DNA from: Streptomyces longisporoflavus
GTDB taxonomy: Bacteria; Actinomycetota; Actinomycetes; Streptomycetales; Streptomycetaceae
NCBI RefSeq assembly: GCF_014649775.1
Contig: NZ_BMTR01000017.1
Span: forward strand, 124,001-188,000
Reading direction: 5' to 3'
DNA: 64,000 nucleotides
The number at the start of each line of letters is the position of its first letter. The first letter of the stretch is position 1. A program made the translations under genes and the position numbers. The notes under the pieces are model-generated. The model was not told the origin of the DNA. It did not search any database and saw only the letters and a program-made list of their open reading frames with translations. This document shows, piece by piece, positions 32,322-39,989 of this stretch.

Positions 32322-33912
32322 GTCCACGCCGGACGGCCTTGCCGGTACTGACGGCCCTGCCGTTCCCGACGACCCTGACGGTCCTGCCGCGCGCCTGACC
32401 GCGCGGGCGGCCGTCGCCGCCGTGGCCGACCCGGGCAGCTTCACCGAACTTGCTGTGCCTGACGGGGAGTTCAGCGACGAGGAGCGGGACGGACCGCTCG
32501 CCTGGCAGGGGTACGGGGACTCCCGCGCCCGCGCCCAGGAACGCACCGGCGAACAGGAGTCCGTGGTCTGCGGCACCGCGGCCGTGGGCGGCACCCGGGC
32601 AGTGATCGTCTCCTTCGAGTTCGGCTTCCTGGGCGGCTCCCTCGGCGAGCGCACCGGGGACCGCCTCGAAGCCGCCCACCGGCACGCCAGGGAGCACAGG
32701 CTGCCCGTCGTCTCGCTGATCGCGACGGGCGGCAGCCGTATGCAGGAGGGCATGCGCGCGCTGGTCCAACTCCAGCGCGTGGCACGGCAGTCGGAGCTCA
32801 CCGGTGCGGCGGGCCTGGCGCGGATCGCGGTCCTTCGCGACCCGGCCACGGGGGGCGGTTGGGCCACTCTGGGGGCCGGCGCCGACCTGACCCTGGCACT
32901 GCCCGGCAGCCAGGTCGGTTTCGCCGGATCGCGGGTGCGCCCCGCGGACGCGGACCCCGCGGCGTACACCGCCGAGGCGCAGCTGGCGGCCGGGGCGATC
33001 GACGAGATCGTACGCCCCGGGGAACTGCGCGAGGCCCTGGCCCTGCGACTCGGGCTGCTGTCCACTGCGGGCAGGGCCGGGGGCGCCACGGCGGCCGCAG
33101 ACACAGAGTTCGCCCGCACAGAGTCCACGGGCACGGAGTCCGCAGGCACCGAGTCCGCAGGCCCCGAGTCCGCGGGCGCGGCGGCTGCCCCTCGCCCGGC
33201 GCCCGCCGAACCCCCGGCCGCGCTCGGCCGTACCGACCTGCCCGCCACCGGCTGGGAAGCCGTAAGACGCACCCGCGACCCCGAACGGCCGCGCGCCGAG
33301 GCCTACTTGGCCGCCTACTTCAGCGACCGGGCGCCAATTCGCGGCGACCGGTGCGGGGGCACGGACCCGGGGATGCTCTGCGGGATCGGGTGGCACGAGG
33401 GACGGGCGGTCGCCTACGCGGCGCAGTGCGGGACGGCGACGACGCCCGCCGGATACCGCACCGCCGCGCGGCTCGTCCGGCTCGCGGGGCGGCTCGGCAT
33501 TCCCGTACTCACGCTCATCGACACGCCGGGGGCGGCGAACGGGGCCGAGGCCGAACGGGCGGGGGCCGGCGCGGCGATCGCCGATCTCTTCGCCGCCGTC
33601 GCCTCATCGCCGGTGCCGGTCACCTCGCTGGTCATCGGCGAGGGCGGGTCCGGCGGGGCACTGGCCCTCGCGGCGCCGGACAATCTCTGGGCGACGCCGG
33701 ACAGTTACTTCTCGGTGATCTCCCCCGAGCTGGCCGCCGCGATCCTCAAGCGGGGGCGGGAGGAGATCCGGTCGACGACGGAGCAGCTTCGCCTGCGCCC
33801 GCAGGATCTGGTCGAACTCGGTGTGGCACGGGGCCTCGCGTTCCCGGGGCGTCGTGTTCCCGGGGCCTCCCCGGTCAGTTCTTACCGACCGGTGACGAAG
33901 CGCCGCCGGTGA
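32314..33912 (+). CDS. fused acyl-CoA carboxyltransferase (AccD-AccA-like)
   Basis: A 532-residue biotin-dependent carboxyltransferase with both halves in one chain: an AccD-like half (TGGSRMQEGMRALVQLQRVA, about residues 140-159) and an AccA-like half (TLIDTPGAANGAEAERAGAG, IGEGGSGGALALAAPDNLWA). The linker holds a four-fold TESAG repeat. It overlaps matB by eight bases. Its role with malonate is unclear, because classical mat operons have a malonyl-CoA decarboxylase here. No biotin carrier or biotin carboxylase is nearby, so it would borrow those subunits or act as a decarboxylase. Confidence 0.9.
   Translation: MAESTPDGLAGTDGPAVPDDPDGPAARLTARAAVAAVADPGSFTELAVPDGEFSDEERDGPLAWQGYGDSRARAQERTGEQESVVCGTAAVGGTRAVIVSFEFGFLGGSLGERTGDRLEAAHRHAREHRLPVVSLIATGGSRMQEGMRALVQLQRVARQSELTGAAGLARIAVLRDPATGGGWATLGAGADLTLALPGSQVGFAGSRVRPADADPAAYTAEAQLAAGAIDEIVRPGELREALALRLGLLSTAGRAGGATAAADTEFARTESTGTESAGTESAGPESAGAAAAPRPAPAEPPAALGRTDLPATGWEAVRRTRDPERPRAEAYLAAYFSDRAPIRGDRCGGTDPGMLCGIGWHEGRAVAYAAQCGTATTPAGYRTAARLVRLAGRLGIPVLTLIDTPGAANGAEAERAGAGAAIADLFAAVASSPVPVTSLVIGEGGSGGALALAAPDNLWATPDSYFSVISPELAAAILKRGREEIRSTTEQLRLRPQDLVELGVARGLAFPGRRVPGASPVSSYRPVTKRRR
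33118..33177 (+). repeat. 15-base tandem repeat inside the carboxyltransferase gene
   Basis: Four in-frame 15-base units encode [TP]ES[TA]G in the linker between the two carboxyltransferase halves. Length changes here would keep the frame. Confidence 0.8.
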
Positions 33913-33935
33913 TCGTCATCGCGGCCCGGCGCTCC

Positions 33936-33941
33936 TAGCGT
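33936..33941 (+). promoter_or_regulatory. -10 element of a leaderless promoter (epimerase gene)
   Basis: TAGCGT ends seven bases before the ATG at 33949, and there is no ribosome site. An in-frame GTG at 33940 overlaps the -10 and is therefore unlikely. Confidence 0.45.
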
Positions 33942-33948
33942 GGGTGGC

Positions 33949-35007
33949 ATGCGCGTACTTGTCACCGGCGGCGCCGGATTCATCGGATCGCACGTGGTCG
34001 AAGCCCTCGCCGAGCGCGGGCACGAAACGGTGGTGTTCGACGCCCTGCTGCCGTCCGCCCACCCGGAGACGTCCCGGCCACCCCGGCCGCCCGCCGGACA
34101 GCGGTGGATCGTCGCCGACGTGCGGGACCGGGCCGCCGTGCGCGAGGCCCTTCGCGGGGTGGACGCGGTGTGTCATCAGGCGGCGATGGTGGGGCTCGGC
34201 AAGGACTTCGCGGACGCGCCCGAGTACGTCGGCTGCAACGACCTGGGCACAGCGGTCCTGCTCGCCGAGATGGCCGGGAGCGGGGTGCGGGATCTGGTGC
34301 TCGCGGGGTCGATGGTGGTGTACGGGGAGGGGCGGTACGAGTGCGCCCGGCACGGGGTCGTACGGCCCGGTCCGCGCGCGGCGGCCGATCTGGACGCGGG
34401 GCGCTTCGAGCCCCTCTGCCCCGACTGCGGCGCCGAGTTGACGCCTGGCAGGGTGGGTGAGGACGCGCCTGCCGACCCGCGCAACGTGTACGCCTCGACC
34501 AAGCTGGCTCAGGAGCATCTGGCCGCGGCGTGGGCTCGGGCGAGCGGCGGCCGTGCGGTGTCGCTGCGCTACCACAACGTGTACGGCCCCGGCATGCCCC
34601 GCGACACCCCGTATGCCGGTGTGGCCTCGTTCTTCCGCTCGTCCCTGGAGCGCGGCGAGGCGCCACGCGTGTTCGAGGACGGCTGCCAGCGGCGGGACTT
34701 CGTGCACGTACGGGATGTGGCGGCGGCCAACGCGGTGATGCTCGAGGCGGTGCGCGAGCGGGAGGCGGGGGCGTTCACCGCGTACAACACCGGCAGCGGC
34801 GAGCCCCACACCGTCGGGGAGATGGCCCGCGAACTGTCGCGCGCGTTCGGCGGCCCGGCCCCGACGGTGACGGGCGAGTACCGACTCGGCGACGTACGGC
34901 ACATCACGGCGGACTCGGGACGACTGAGGGCAGAGCTGGGGTGGCGGGCCGAGGTGGGCTTCACCGAGGGAATGACGACGTTCGCGAAGTCACCGCTGCG
35001 GGGATAG
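33949..35007 (+). CDS. NAD-dependent epimerase/dehydratase with Cys-rich insert
   Basis: A 352-residue extended short-chain dehydrogenase acting on a nucleotide sugar or similar. The NAD motif is VTGGAGFIGSHVVEAL at the N terminus and the catalytic pair is YASTK in the middle. After the active-site Ser region (VLAGSMVVYGEG) there is an insert of about 45 residues with CARHG and PLCPDCGAEL, which looks like a zinc ribbon. The mRNA is probably leaderless. It precedes a convergent two-component system; a function in glycan or secondary metabolism is an inference. Confidence 0.9.
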   Translation: MRVLVTGGAGFIGSHVVEALAERGHETVVFDALLPSAHPETSRPPRPPAGQRWIVADVRDRAAVREALRGVDAVCHQAAMVGLGKDFADAPEYVGCNDLGTAVLLAEMAGSGVRDLVLAGSMVVYGEGRYECARHGVVRPGPRAAADLDAGRFEPLCPDCGAELTPGRVGEDAPADPRNVYASTKLAQEHLAAAWARASGGRAVSLRYHNVYGPGMPRDTPYAGVASFFRSSLERGEAPRVFEDGCQRRDFVHVRDVAAANAVMLEAVREREAGAFTAYNTGSGEPHTVGEMARELSRAFGGPAPTVTGEYRLGDVRHITADSGRLRAELGWRAEVGFTEGMTTFAKSPLRG

Positions 35008-35023
35008 GCATGCCTCTGGCGGC

Positions 35024-36139
35024 TTATGCCCCCGTCGTCGGCAGCGTCACCTCGAAACGGCAGCCTCCCGCTACGTTGCGTACGGCCGCCTTGCCCTGGT
35101 GGGCCTCGACGATGCCCCGCACGATCGCCAGGCCGAGGCCCGCTCCCGCCGGGGGCGTGCGGGACTGGCTGCCGCGCCAGCCGGTGTCGAAGACGCGGGA
35201 CAGATCCTCCTCGGGAATGCCGCCGCAGCCGTCGGTCACGGACAGGACCACGCCGTCCGGGGAGCGCTCCGCGGCCACTGCCACGGTCCCGTCGGCCGGT
35301 GTGCGGCGGATCGCGTTGATCAGGAGATTGCCGAGTACGCGGCTCATCTCCTTGCTGTCCACCTCCACCGGGACGGCCTCTACGCTGTCGCCGACGAGAC
35401 GCACCCGGTGTTCGCGGGCGAGCGGATCGGCGCCCGCGATGGCGTCTCCCACGAGGTCGTAGACGGAGATGCGGGCGGTCGAAAGGGCCAGCGCGCCCGC
35501 GTGGATGCGGGAGAGCTCGAAGAGGTCTCCGACCATGGAGTTGAGGCGTTCGACCTCCGTGCGGATCTGCCGCAGATAGCGGTCCGGCTCGGCGGCCACG
35601 CCGTCCTCCAGCGCCTCGGACATGGCCCGCAGCCCGGCCAGCGGGGTGCGCAGGTCGTGCGAGATCCAGGCGACCAGTTCGCGCCGGGAGCGTTCCAGGG
35701 CCCGCTCACGCTCCCTGGACTCGGCGAGCTTGGCGCTGGTTGACTCCAACTCCCTTGCTAGTGCGGTTAGTTCGGCACTGGCAGGCTCGGTCGGGGCCGC
35801 GAAACTGCCGCCCTCGCCGAAGGAACGGGCCGCCAGGGTCAGGGCCTTGCTGCGGGCTACCACCCAGCGGCCGAGCAGCAGCGCGGTGCCCAGGGAGGCC
35901 GCGGCTGCCATCGCCACCACGATGGTGACCACGGTCAGGTCGTGCAGCGACAGGAACATCTCCCAGGCCACGGCGAGCGTCCCGGCCAGCATCGCGAACA
36001 CCGCGACAGCCGCCACGACGGTCATCGAAACCGTGAGGGACCGATGCCGCAGAAGGCGCAGCGCCAGGACGCCGAGCAGCCCGGCGGCCGCCGCGCCCAG
36101 GAAGGCGAAGGCGGCGATGACGAGGATGTCCTTCAGCAT
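35024..36139 (-). CDS. sensor histidine kinase
   Basis: A 371-residue membrane kinase: two or three N-terminal hydrophobic segments (residues about 5-100) with a very short extracytoplasmic part, a HAMP-like region, a HisKA domain with the phospho-acceptor in AWISHDLRTPLAGL, and an ATPase domain (NLLINAIRRTP, DGCGGIP, GAGLGLAIV). The small sensor part suggests that it senses an intramembrane signal. It follows the response regulator by five bases and is co-transcribed with it. Confidence 0.93.
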   Translation of the reverse strand: MLKDILVIAAFAFLGAAAAGLLGVLALRLLRHRSLTVSMTVVAAVAVFAMLAGTLAVAWEMFLSLHDLTVVTIVVAMAAAASLGTALLLGRWVVARSKALTLAARSFGEGGSFAAPTEPASAELTALARELESTSAKLAESRERERALERSRRELVAWISHDLRTPLAGLRAMSEALEDGVAAEPDRYLRQIRTEVERLNSMVGDLFELSRIHAGALALSTARISVYDLVGDAIAGADPLAREHRVRLVGDSVEAVPVEVDSKEMSRVLGNLLINAIRRTPADGTVAVAAERSPDGVVLSVTDGCGGIPEEDLSRVFDTGWRGSQSRTPPAGAGLGLAIVRGIVEAHQGKAAVRNVAGGCRFEVTLPTTGA

Positions 36140-36144
36140 GAGGA

Positions 36145-37005
36145 TCAGCCTTCGGCTCGGGGCGGTACGAGGTCACTCCGCGCGTCACTCGGCGCGTCGC
36201 TCCGCGGGGCGCCGGAGTCGCGGTCGGCCGAGGCTCCCCCAGTGCCGTTTCCGGCGCCACCCCCGTCCCCCTCCGGTACGTCGAGGCGGTATCCCAGTCC
36301 CCACACCGTCTGGATGAGCAGCGGCTTGGCCGGATCGTCCTCGACCTTGCCGCGGAGCCTGCGGATGTGGACCGTGACCGTGGACAGGTCACCGAACTCC
36401 CAGCCCCACACTTCCCGCATCAACTCCTCCCGCCCGAACGCCTGCCCCGGATGCCGCAACAGGAAGGCCAGGAGATCGAACTCCCGCAGCGTCAGCGCAA
36501 GTTCGGCTCCGCCCTTCGTCGCGCGCCGCGCCGCGGGGTCCACCCGCAGACCCGCGGCACTCAGCGTGGCGACGGCCCCGGGGGCGTGTGCGGCGCGGCT
36601 GCGGCGCAGCACCGACTCCACCCGCAGGACCAGTTCTCGCGGACTGAACGGCTTGGTGACGTAGTCGTCGGCCCCCACCTCAAGGCCCAGGATCCGGTCG
36701 TCCTCGTCGCCGCGGGCGGTGAGCATGATGACGGGCACGGGGCCCCTGGCGCGCAGACGGCGGCACACCTCCAGGCCGTCCATGCCGGGCAGCATCAGGT
36801 CGAGGACGACGAGGTCGGGCCGGAAAGCCGCGGCGCGCTCCAGCGCCCCGGGGCCGTCCTCGGCGCGGCCGACGACATAGCCGCCGCGTTCGAGGTAGCC
36901 CGCGACGACCTCGGCGACGGTCGGATCGTCGTCGACGACGAGCACCCGGAGCGGGCCGGGGGCGGCGGGCCCGGCGGCCGGGCGTTCCTGCGGTGATGGC
37001 TGCAT
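36145..37005 (-). CDS. OmpR-type response regulator
   Basis: A 286-residue response regulator. Its receiver domain carries the acidic pair VVDDDP, the phospho-Asp in LVVLDLMLPGMDG and the Lys of VTKPFSPRE. A winged-helix output domain follows (LTLREFDLLAFLLRHPGQAF, VTVHIRRLRGKVEDDP, GLGYRLDVPE). The N terminus and the 40-residue C-terminal tail are low-complexity extensions. The partner kinase lies immediately downstream. A divergent glycosyltransferase gene is a possible target. Confidence 0.93.
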   Translation of the reverse strand: MQPSPQERPAAGPAAPGPLRVLVVDDDPTVAEVVAGYLERGGYVVGRAEDGPGALERAAAFRPDLVVLDLMLPGMDGLEVCRRLRARGPVPVIMLTARGDEDDRILGLEVGADDYVTKPFSPRELVLRVESVLRRSRAAHAPGAVATLSAAGLRVDPAARRATKGGAELALTLREFDLLAFLLRHPGQAFGREELMREVWGWEFGDLSTVTVHIRRLRGKVEDDPAKPLLIQTVWGLGYRLDVPEGDGGGAGNGTGGASADRDSGAPRSDAPSDARSDLVPPRAEG

Positions 37006-37116
37006 ACGGCAAGCCTCGCACCTGCGGCGCGAAGCCCGGCCGGTCAGGACTGCTCCCCGTTGCCGATGTCCCTGTTTCGTAAGAACCTCAAGTCCGATAT
37101 GTCCGGTTCGGATTCA

Positions 37117-37122
37117 TAGGGT
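37117..37122 (+). promoter_or_regulatory. -10 element of a leaderless promoter (GT2 gene)
   Basis: TAGGGT ends seven bases before the ATG at 37130. The upstream in-frame GTG at 37121 lies inside the -10 and is excluded if this is right. Confidence 0.45.
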
Positions 37123-37129
37123 GAGTCGT

Positions 37130-37924
37130 ATGACCCCCTCCCCAGAACCCGACCCTGACGTACCCCACGTACCCGATGTACCCGGGGCTTCCGGCGCTCG
37201 TGGCCTCCTGGTCGATGTCGTTCTGCCCTGCCTCGACGAGGCCGGGGCCCTGCCCTGGGTCCTTGAACGCGTTCCCGAGGACTGGCGGGCCGTCGTCGTG
37301 GACAACGGCTCCACCGATGGTTCGGCGGACATCGCCCGCGCCCTGGGCGCCACCGTGGTGCATGAGCCCCGGCGCGGCTTCGGGGCCGCCTGTCACGCGG
37401 GCCTCACGGCATCCGACGCGGACATCGTGTGTTTCTGCGACTGTGACGCCTCGCTCGATCCGGGGCTGCTGCGAGCCTTCGTACGCAGAGTGGCGGACGG
37501 AGAGGCCGATCTGGTCCTCGGGCGGCGGCGCCCACAGGGACGCGGCAGTTGGCCACCGCACGCGCGCGCGGGCAACGTGGCACTCGCGCGGATGCTGCGG
37601 CGCCGTACGGGCGTACGCCTGCACGACCTCGGCCCGATGCGGGCGATGCGGCGCGAGGCCCTGGCCGGGCTCGCCCTCACCGACCGGCGCAGCGGATATC
37701 CGCTCCAGATGGTCGTGCGGGCGGCCGACGCCGGCTGGCGGATCGAGGAGCGGGACGTGCCGTATCTGCCGCGCGAGGGCAAGTCCAAGGTCACGGGGAC
37801 GTGGCGCGGGACGTGGCACGCGGTGCGCGACATGCGGGCGGTCCTGGCGGAACCGCCGACCCCGTCCCCGCCGGACCCGTCCCCCGTCGGCCGCGCACGC
37901 CAGGCACCGGGCGGCGCCGCATGA
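37130..37924 (+). CDS. family 2 glycosyltransferase
   Basis: A 264-residue GT-A fold glycosyltransferase like dolichol-phosphate sugar synthases. The donor-binding start is DVVLPCLDEAGALPWVLERV, the metal motif region is CFCDCDASLD (DxD-like), and the acceptor part is RREALAGLALTDRRSGYPLQ. There is no C-terminal membrane segment. It is the first gene of a chain of overlapping reading frames (37130-39537) leading through two tiny frames to a DUF2064 glycosyltransferase and a methyltransferase, possibly for a surface glycolipid. Confidence 0.9.
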   Translation: MTPSPEPDPDVPHVPDVPGASGARGLLVDVVLPCLDEAGALPWVLERVPEDWRAVVVDNGSTDGSADIARALGATVVHEPRRGFGAACHAGLTASDADIVCFCDCDASLDPGLLRAFVRRVADGEADLVLGRRRPQGRGSWPPHARAGNVALARMLRRRTGVRLHDLGPMRAMRREALAGLALTDRRSGYPLQMVVRAADAGWRIEERDVPYLPREGKSKVTGTWRGTWHAVRDMRAVLAEPPTPSPPDPSPVGRARQAPGGAA

Positions 37925-38022
37925 CCACGTACGGGAACCCGCGCCTCACCATCGCCGAGGAACCCCCGCCGGGCCGCACGAAGAACCACCCCACCCCACA
38001 CACCCCAGGCGGCACCCCATGA
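37921..38022 (+). CDS. 33-residue reading frame, truncated copy of the DUF2064 gene head
   Basis: This short frame starts in an ATGA overlap with the GT2 stop and ends in an ATGA overlap with the next short frame. Its middle, LTIAEEPPPGRTK, resembles LLVIAKEPLPGRVK of the full DUF2064 gene at 38177, so it looks like a degenerate duplicate of the gene's first 20 codons. It may only serve to pass ribosomes along. Whether it makes a useful peptide is doubtful. Confidence 0.35.
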   Translation: MTTYGNPRLTIAEEPPPGRTKNHPTPHTPGGTP

Positions 38023-38201
38023 CCCCACACGCAACAACCACCCACCTCGCCACCGCCAAAGAACCCCCGCCGGGCCGCACAAAACACCGCCCCACCCCAT
38101 GCCGCGCCCCCGAACAAAACACCCACGCCGCCACGACCACACCCCACCCCGCACCCCACACCCCAGGCGGCACCCCATGACCCCACACGCAACAACCACC
38201 C
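37999..38201 (+). repeat. 45-base direct repeats around two successive gene starts
   Basis: The same 45 bases occur at 37999-38043 and 38157-38201, 158 bases apart, each covering the end of one frame, an ATGA junction and the first eight codons of the next. A weaker copy starts at 37921. The whole stretch is strongly C- and A-rich on this strand. Confidence 0.9.
38019..38180 (+). CDS. 53-residue reading frame, second truncated copy of the DUF2064 gene head
   Basis: It begins MTPHATTTHLATAKEPPPGR, almost the same as the true gene head MTPHATTTLLVIAKEPLPGR at 38177. It then runs into low-complexity His/Pro/Thr sequence and stops in an ATGA junction with the true gene. It looks like a tandem duplication remnant that kept translational coupling. 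Confidence 0.35.
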   Translation: MTPHATTTHLATAKEPPPGRTKHRPTPCRAPEQNTHAATTTPHPAPHTPGGTP

Positions 38202-38845
38202 TCCTCGTCATCGCCAAGGAACCCCTGCCCGGGCGCGTAAAGACACGCCTCTCCCCGCCCTACACCCCCGAAGAAGCCGCCGAGTTGGCCGCGGCCTCGC
38301 TTGGCGACACCCTCGGCACGGTGCTCGCGGCTCCCGCCCGCCGCCGGGTCCTGGTGCTCGACGGGCGGCCGGGGCCCTGGTTGCCTGCCGGCATCGAGGT
38401 GGTTCCGCAGTGCGCGGGCGGCCTCGACGAACGGCTCGCTGCGGCGTTCGGCGCATGTACGGGGCCGGCCCTTCTGGTCGGCATGGACACCCCGCAGATC
38501 ACCCCCGACTTGCTCGCCCCCGCGCTCGCCCCCGGCGCCTGGCAGGACTGCGACGCCTGGTTCGGCCCTGCCGTCGACGGCGGATTCTGGGCGCTCGGCC
38601 TGGCCGAGCCCGATCCGCGGCTGCTGCGCGGCGTCCCCATGTCGAGGCCCGACACCGGCGCCTTGCAGCGGGCCCGGCTCACGGGCGCCGGACTGAGAGT
38701 GCGCGACCTTCCCCCGCTGCGCGACGTGGACACCGCCGACGACGCCGGTGAGGTCGCCGCGGCGGCGCCGGACACCCGGTTCGCCGCCACGCTCACGCGC
38801 CTCGCGGCGGCGGCCGGGCACACCGCACAGGGCGGCGGCCGATGA
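38177..38845 (+). CDS. DUF2064 (TIGR04282-type) glycosyltransferase
   Basis: A 222-residue nucleotidyl/glycosyltransferase-fold protein of the DUF2064 family. Motifs are LLVIAKEPLPGRVKTRLSPP at the N terminus, LLVGMDTPQITPDLL in the middle (acidic metal site) and DCDAWFGPAVDGGFWALGL. Relatives are often linked with a GT2 gene, as here. It overlaps the upstream short frame and the downstream methyltransferase by four bases each, so it is translated from a coupled mRNA. The substrate is unknown. Confidence 0.9.
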   Translation: MTPHATTTLLVIAKEPLPGRVKTRLSPPYTPEEAAELAAASLGDTLGTVLAAPARRRVLVLDGRPGPWLPAGIEVVPQCAGGLDERLAAAFGACTGPALLVGMDTPQITPDLLAPALAPGAWQDCDAWFGPAVDGGFWALGLAEPDPRLLRGVPMSRPDTGALQRARLTGAGLRVRDLPPLRDVDTADDAGEVAAAAPDTRFAATLTRLAAAAGHTAQGGGR

Positions 38846-39537
38846 GCACGGCACCCCCCGACACCGGGCTCCGCGGGACAGCCCCCGCGTCCGCCGCACC
38901 CTGGCACGCCGATCCGTACACCAACGCCCTGCGCAACGGCCACGGCCCGTTGTTCCTGCGTCGCAGCGACGGCTGGCTGCTGCCTCTCGACGTCGAGCGC
39001 TGGTGCGCGAGTGCCGACGCCGCGGACCTCTCCGCGTTGCGCCGCTGCGAGGGCAGCGTCCTCGACATCGGCTGCGGCCCCGGCCGCCTGGTGGCGGGGG
39101 CAGCCGCCCGCGGCCATCGCGTCCTGGGAATCGACGTCAGCCAGGCGGCGGTCGACCACACGGTCCGGCTCGGTGGCGCCGCGCTGCTCCGGTCCGTCTT
39201 CGACGCGCTCCCCGGTGAAGGCCGCTGGGACACGGCCCTGCTCATCGACGGCAATGTGGGAATCGGCGGAGACCCACCCGCGCTGCTGGAGCGTGTCGCC
39301 CAACTCGTCGCTCCAGGCGGCCTGTTGGTCGCGGAGGCCGCCCCGCTGGACGTCGACGAGCGGGTGGAAGTGCACGTCGACGACGGGCACGGCGCACCGG
39401 GCGAGCCGTTCCCCTGGGCCCGTCTCGGCGCCCCCGCCCTGCTGCGCCACGCCCGTCCGCTCGGCTGGAACCGGGTCGATCAGTGGACCACCGGAGGCCG
39501 CTGCTTCCTGGCGCTGCGCCGCACGCGCCGCACCTGA
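38842..39537 (+). CDS. class I SAM-dependent methyltransferase
   Basis: A 231-residue methyltransferase. Motif I is VLDIGCGPGRLVAGAAARGH (about residues 74-93), followed by VLGIDVSQAA and the glycine-rich LLIDGNVGIGGDPP. It ends the coupled chain GT2 - DUF2064 - methyltransferase and probably modifies the product of those enzymes. Its last 58 bases overlap the convergent membrane protein gene. Confidence 0.9.
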   Translation: MSTAPPDTGLRGTAPASAAPWHADPYTNALRNGHGPLFLRRSDGWLLPLDVERWCASADAADLSALRRCEGSVLDIGCGPGRLVAGAAARGHRVLGIDVSQAAVDHTVRLGGAALLRSVFDALPGEGRWDTALLIDGNVGIGGDPPALLERVAQLVAPGGLLVAEAAPLDVDERVEVHVDDGHGAPGEPFPWARLGAPALLRHARPLGWNRVDQWTTGGRCFLALRRTRRT

Positions 39538-39989
39538 AGCAGAGTCACCCCGCACACGGCGGCTCCCGCGAACAGCGCGCCCGTGACGGTCAGCCAGCGG
39601 ACGAGGAAGACACCGGCGGGAAGCGCCGTGGCAGCCTCATAGCGCTCCACCTGCCCGGTGACCAGCGGAAACCACACCAGCAACAGCAGCCCGGACAAGA
39701 AGGCCGGAACACGTACGAAGTTGATCCACTCCTTGCGCTCCAGCCGCCCCGCGGCGGTGCGCAGGGCGCGGTCCACGAGTGCGTACGCGGGCACGAACAG
39801 CAGGTCGTGCACGAGCGCCGCGCCGGCGAACCAGACGGCGATCAGCAGCCCGTCACCGTCCAGGAGGCGCACCCCCGCATACCCGGCGAGCGCGAACGAG
39901 GCCAGCAGCACGAGGAGTTGCAGGGGCCCTTCTCCGTACCACCGCCGCAGTCGGCCCATGGGCCGGATTGCTTGCGTGCGACCGCTCAT
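39480..39989 (-). CDS. small membrane protein of unknown function
   Basis: A 169-residue protein with four to five hydrophobic segments (LLVLLASFALAGYAGVRLL, LIAVWFAGAALVHDLLFVPA, VPAFLSGLLLLVWFPLV, LFAGAAVCGVTLL). Its ATG is coupled to the stop of the upstream molybdopterin oxidoreductase gene (TGATG), so it may be a membrane partner of that enzyme. The C terminus overlaps the convergent methyltransferase by 58 bases. Confidence 0.75.
   Translation of the reverse strand: MSGRTQAIRPMGRLRRWYGEGPLQLLVLLASFALAGYAGVRLLDGDGLLIAVWFAGAALVHDLLFVPAYALVDRALRTAAGRLERKEWINFVRVPAFLSGLLLLVWFPLVTGQVERYEAATALPAGVFLVRWLTVTGALFAGAAVCGVTLLQVRRVRRSARKQRPPVVH

Noticed and set aside
30423..33272. Minus-strand open frame of 949 codons opposite matC, matB and the carboxyltransferase
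   Set aside because: It is an antisense shadow with Arg/Ser/Ala-biased composition and no domain, and the opposite strand holds a coherent operon.
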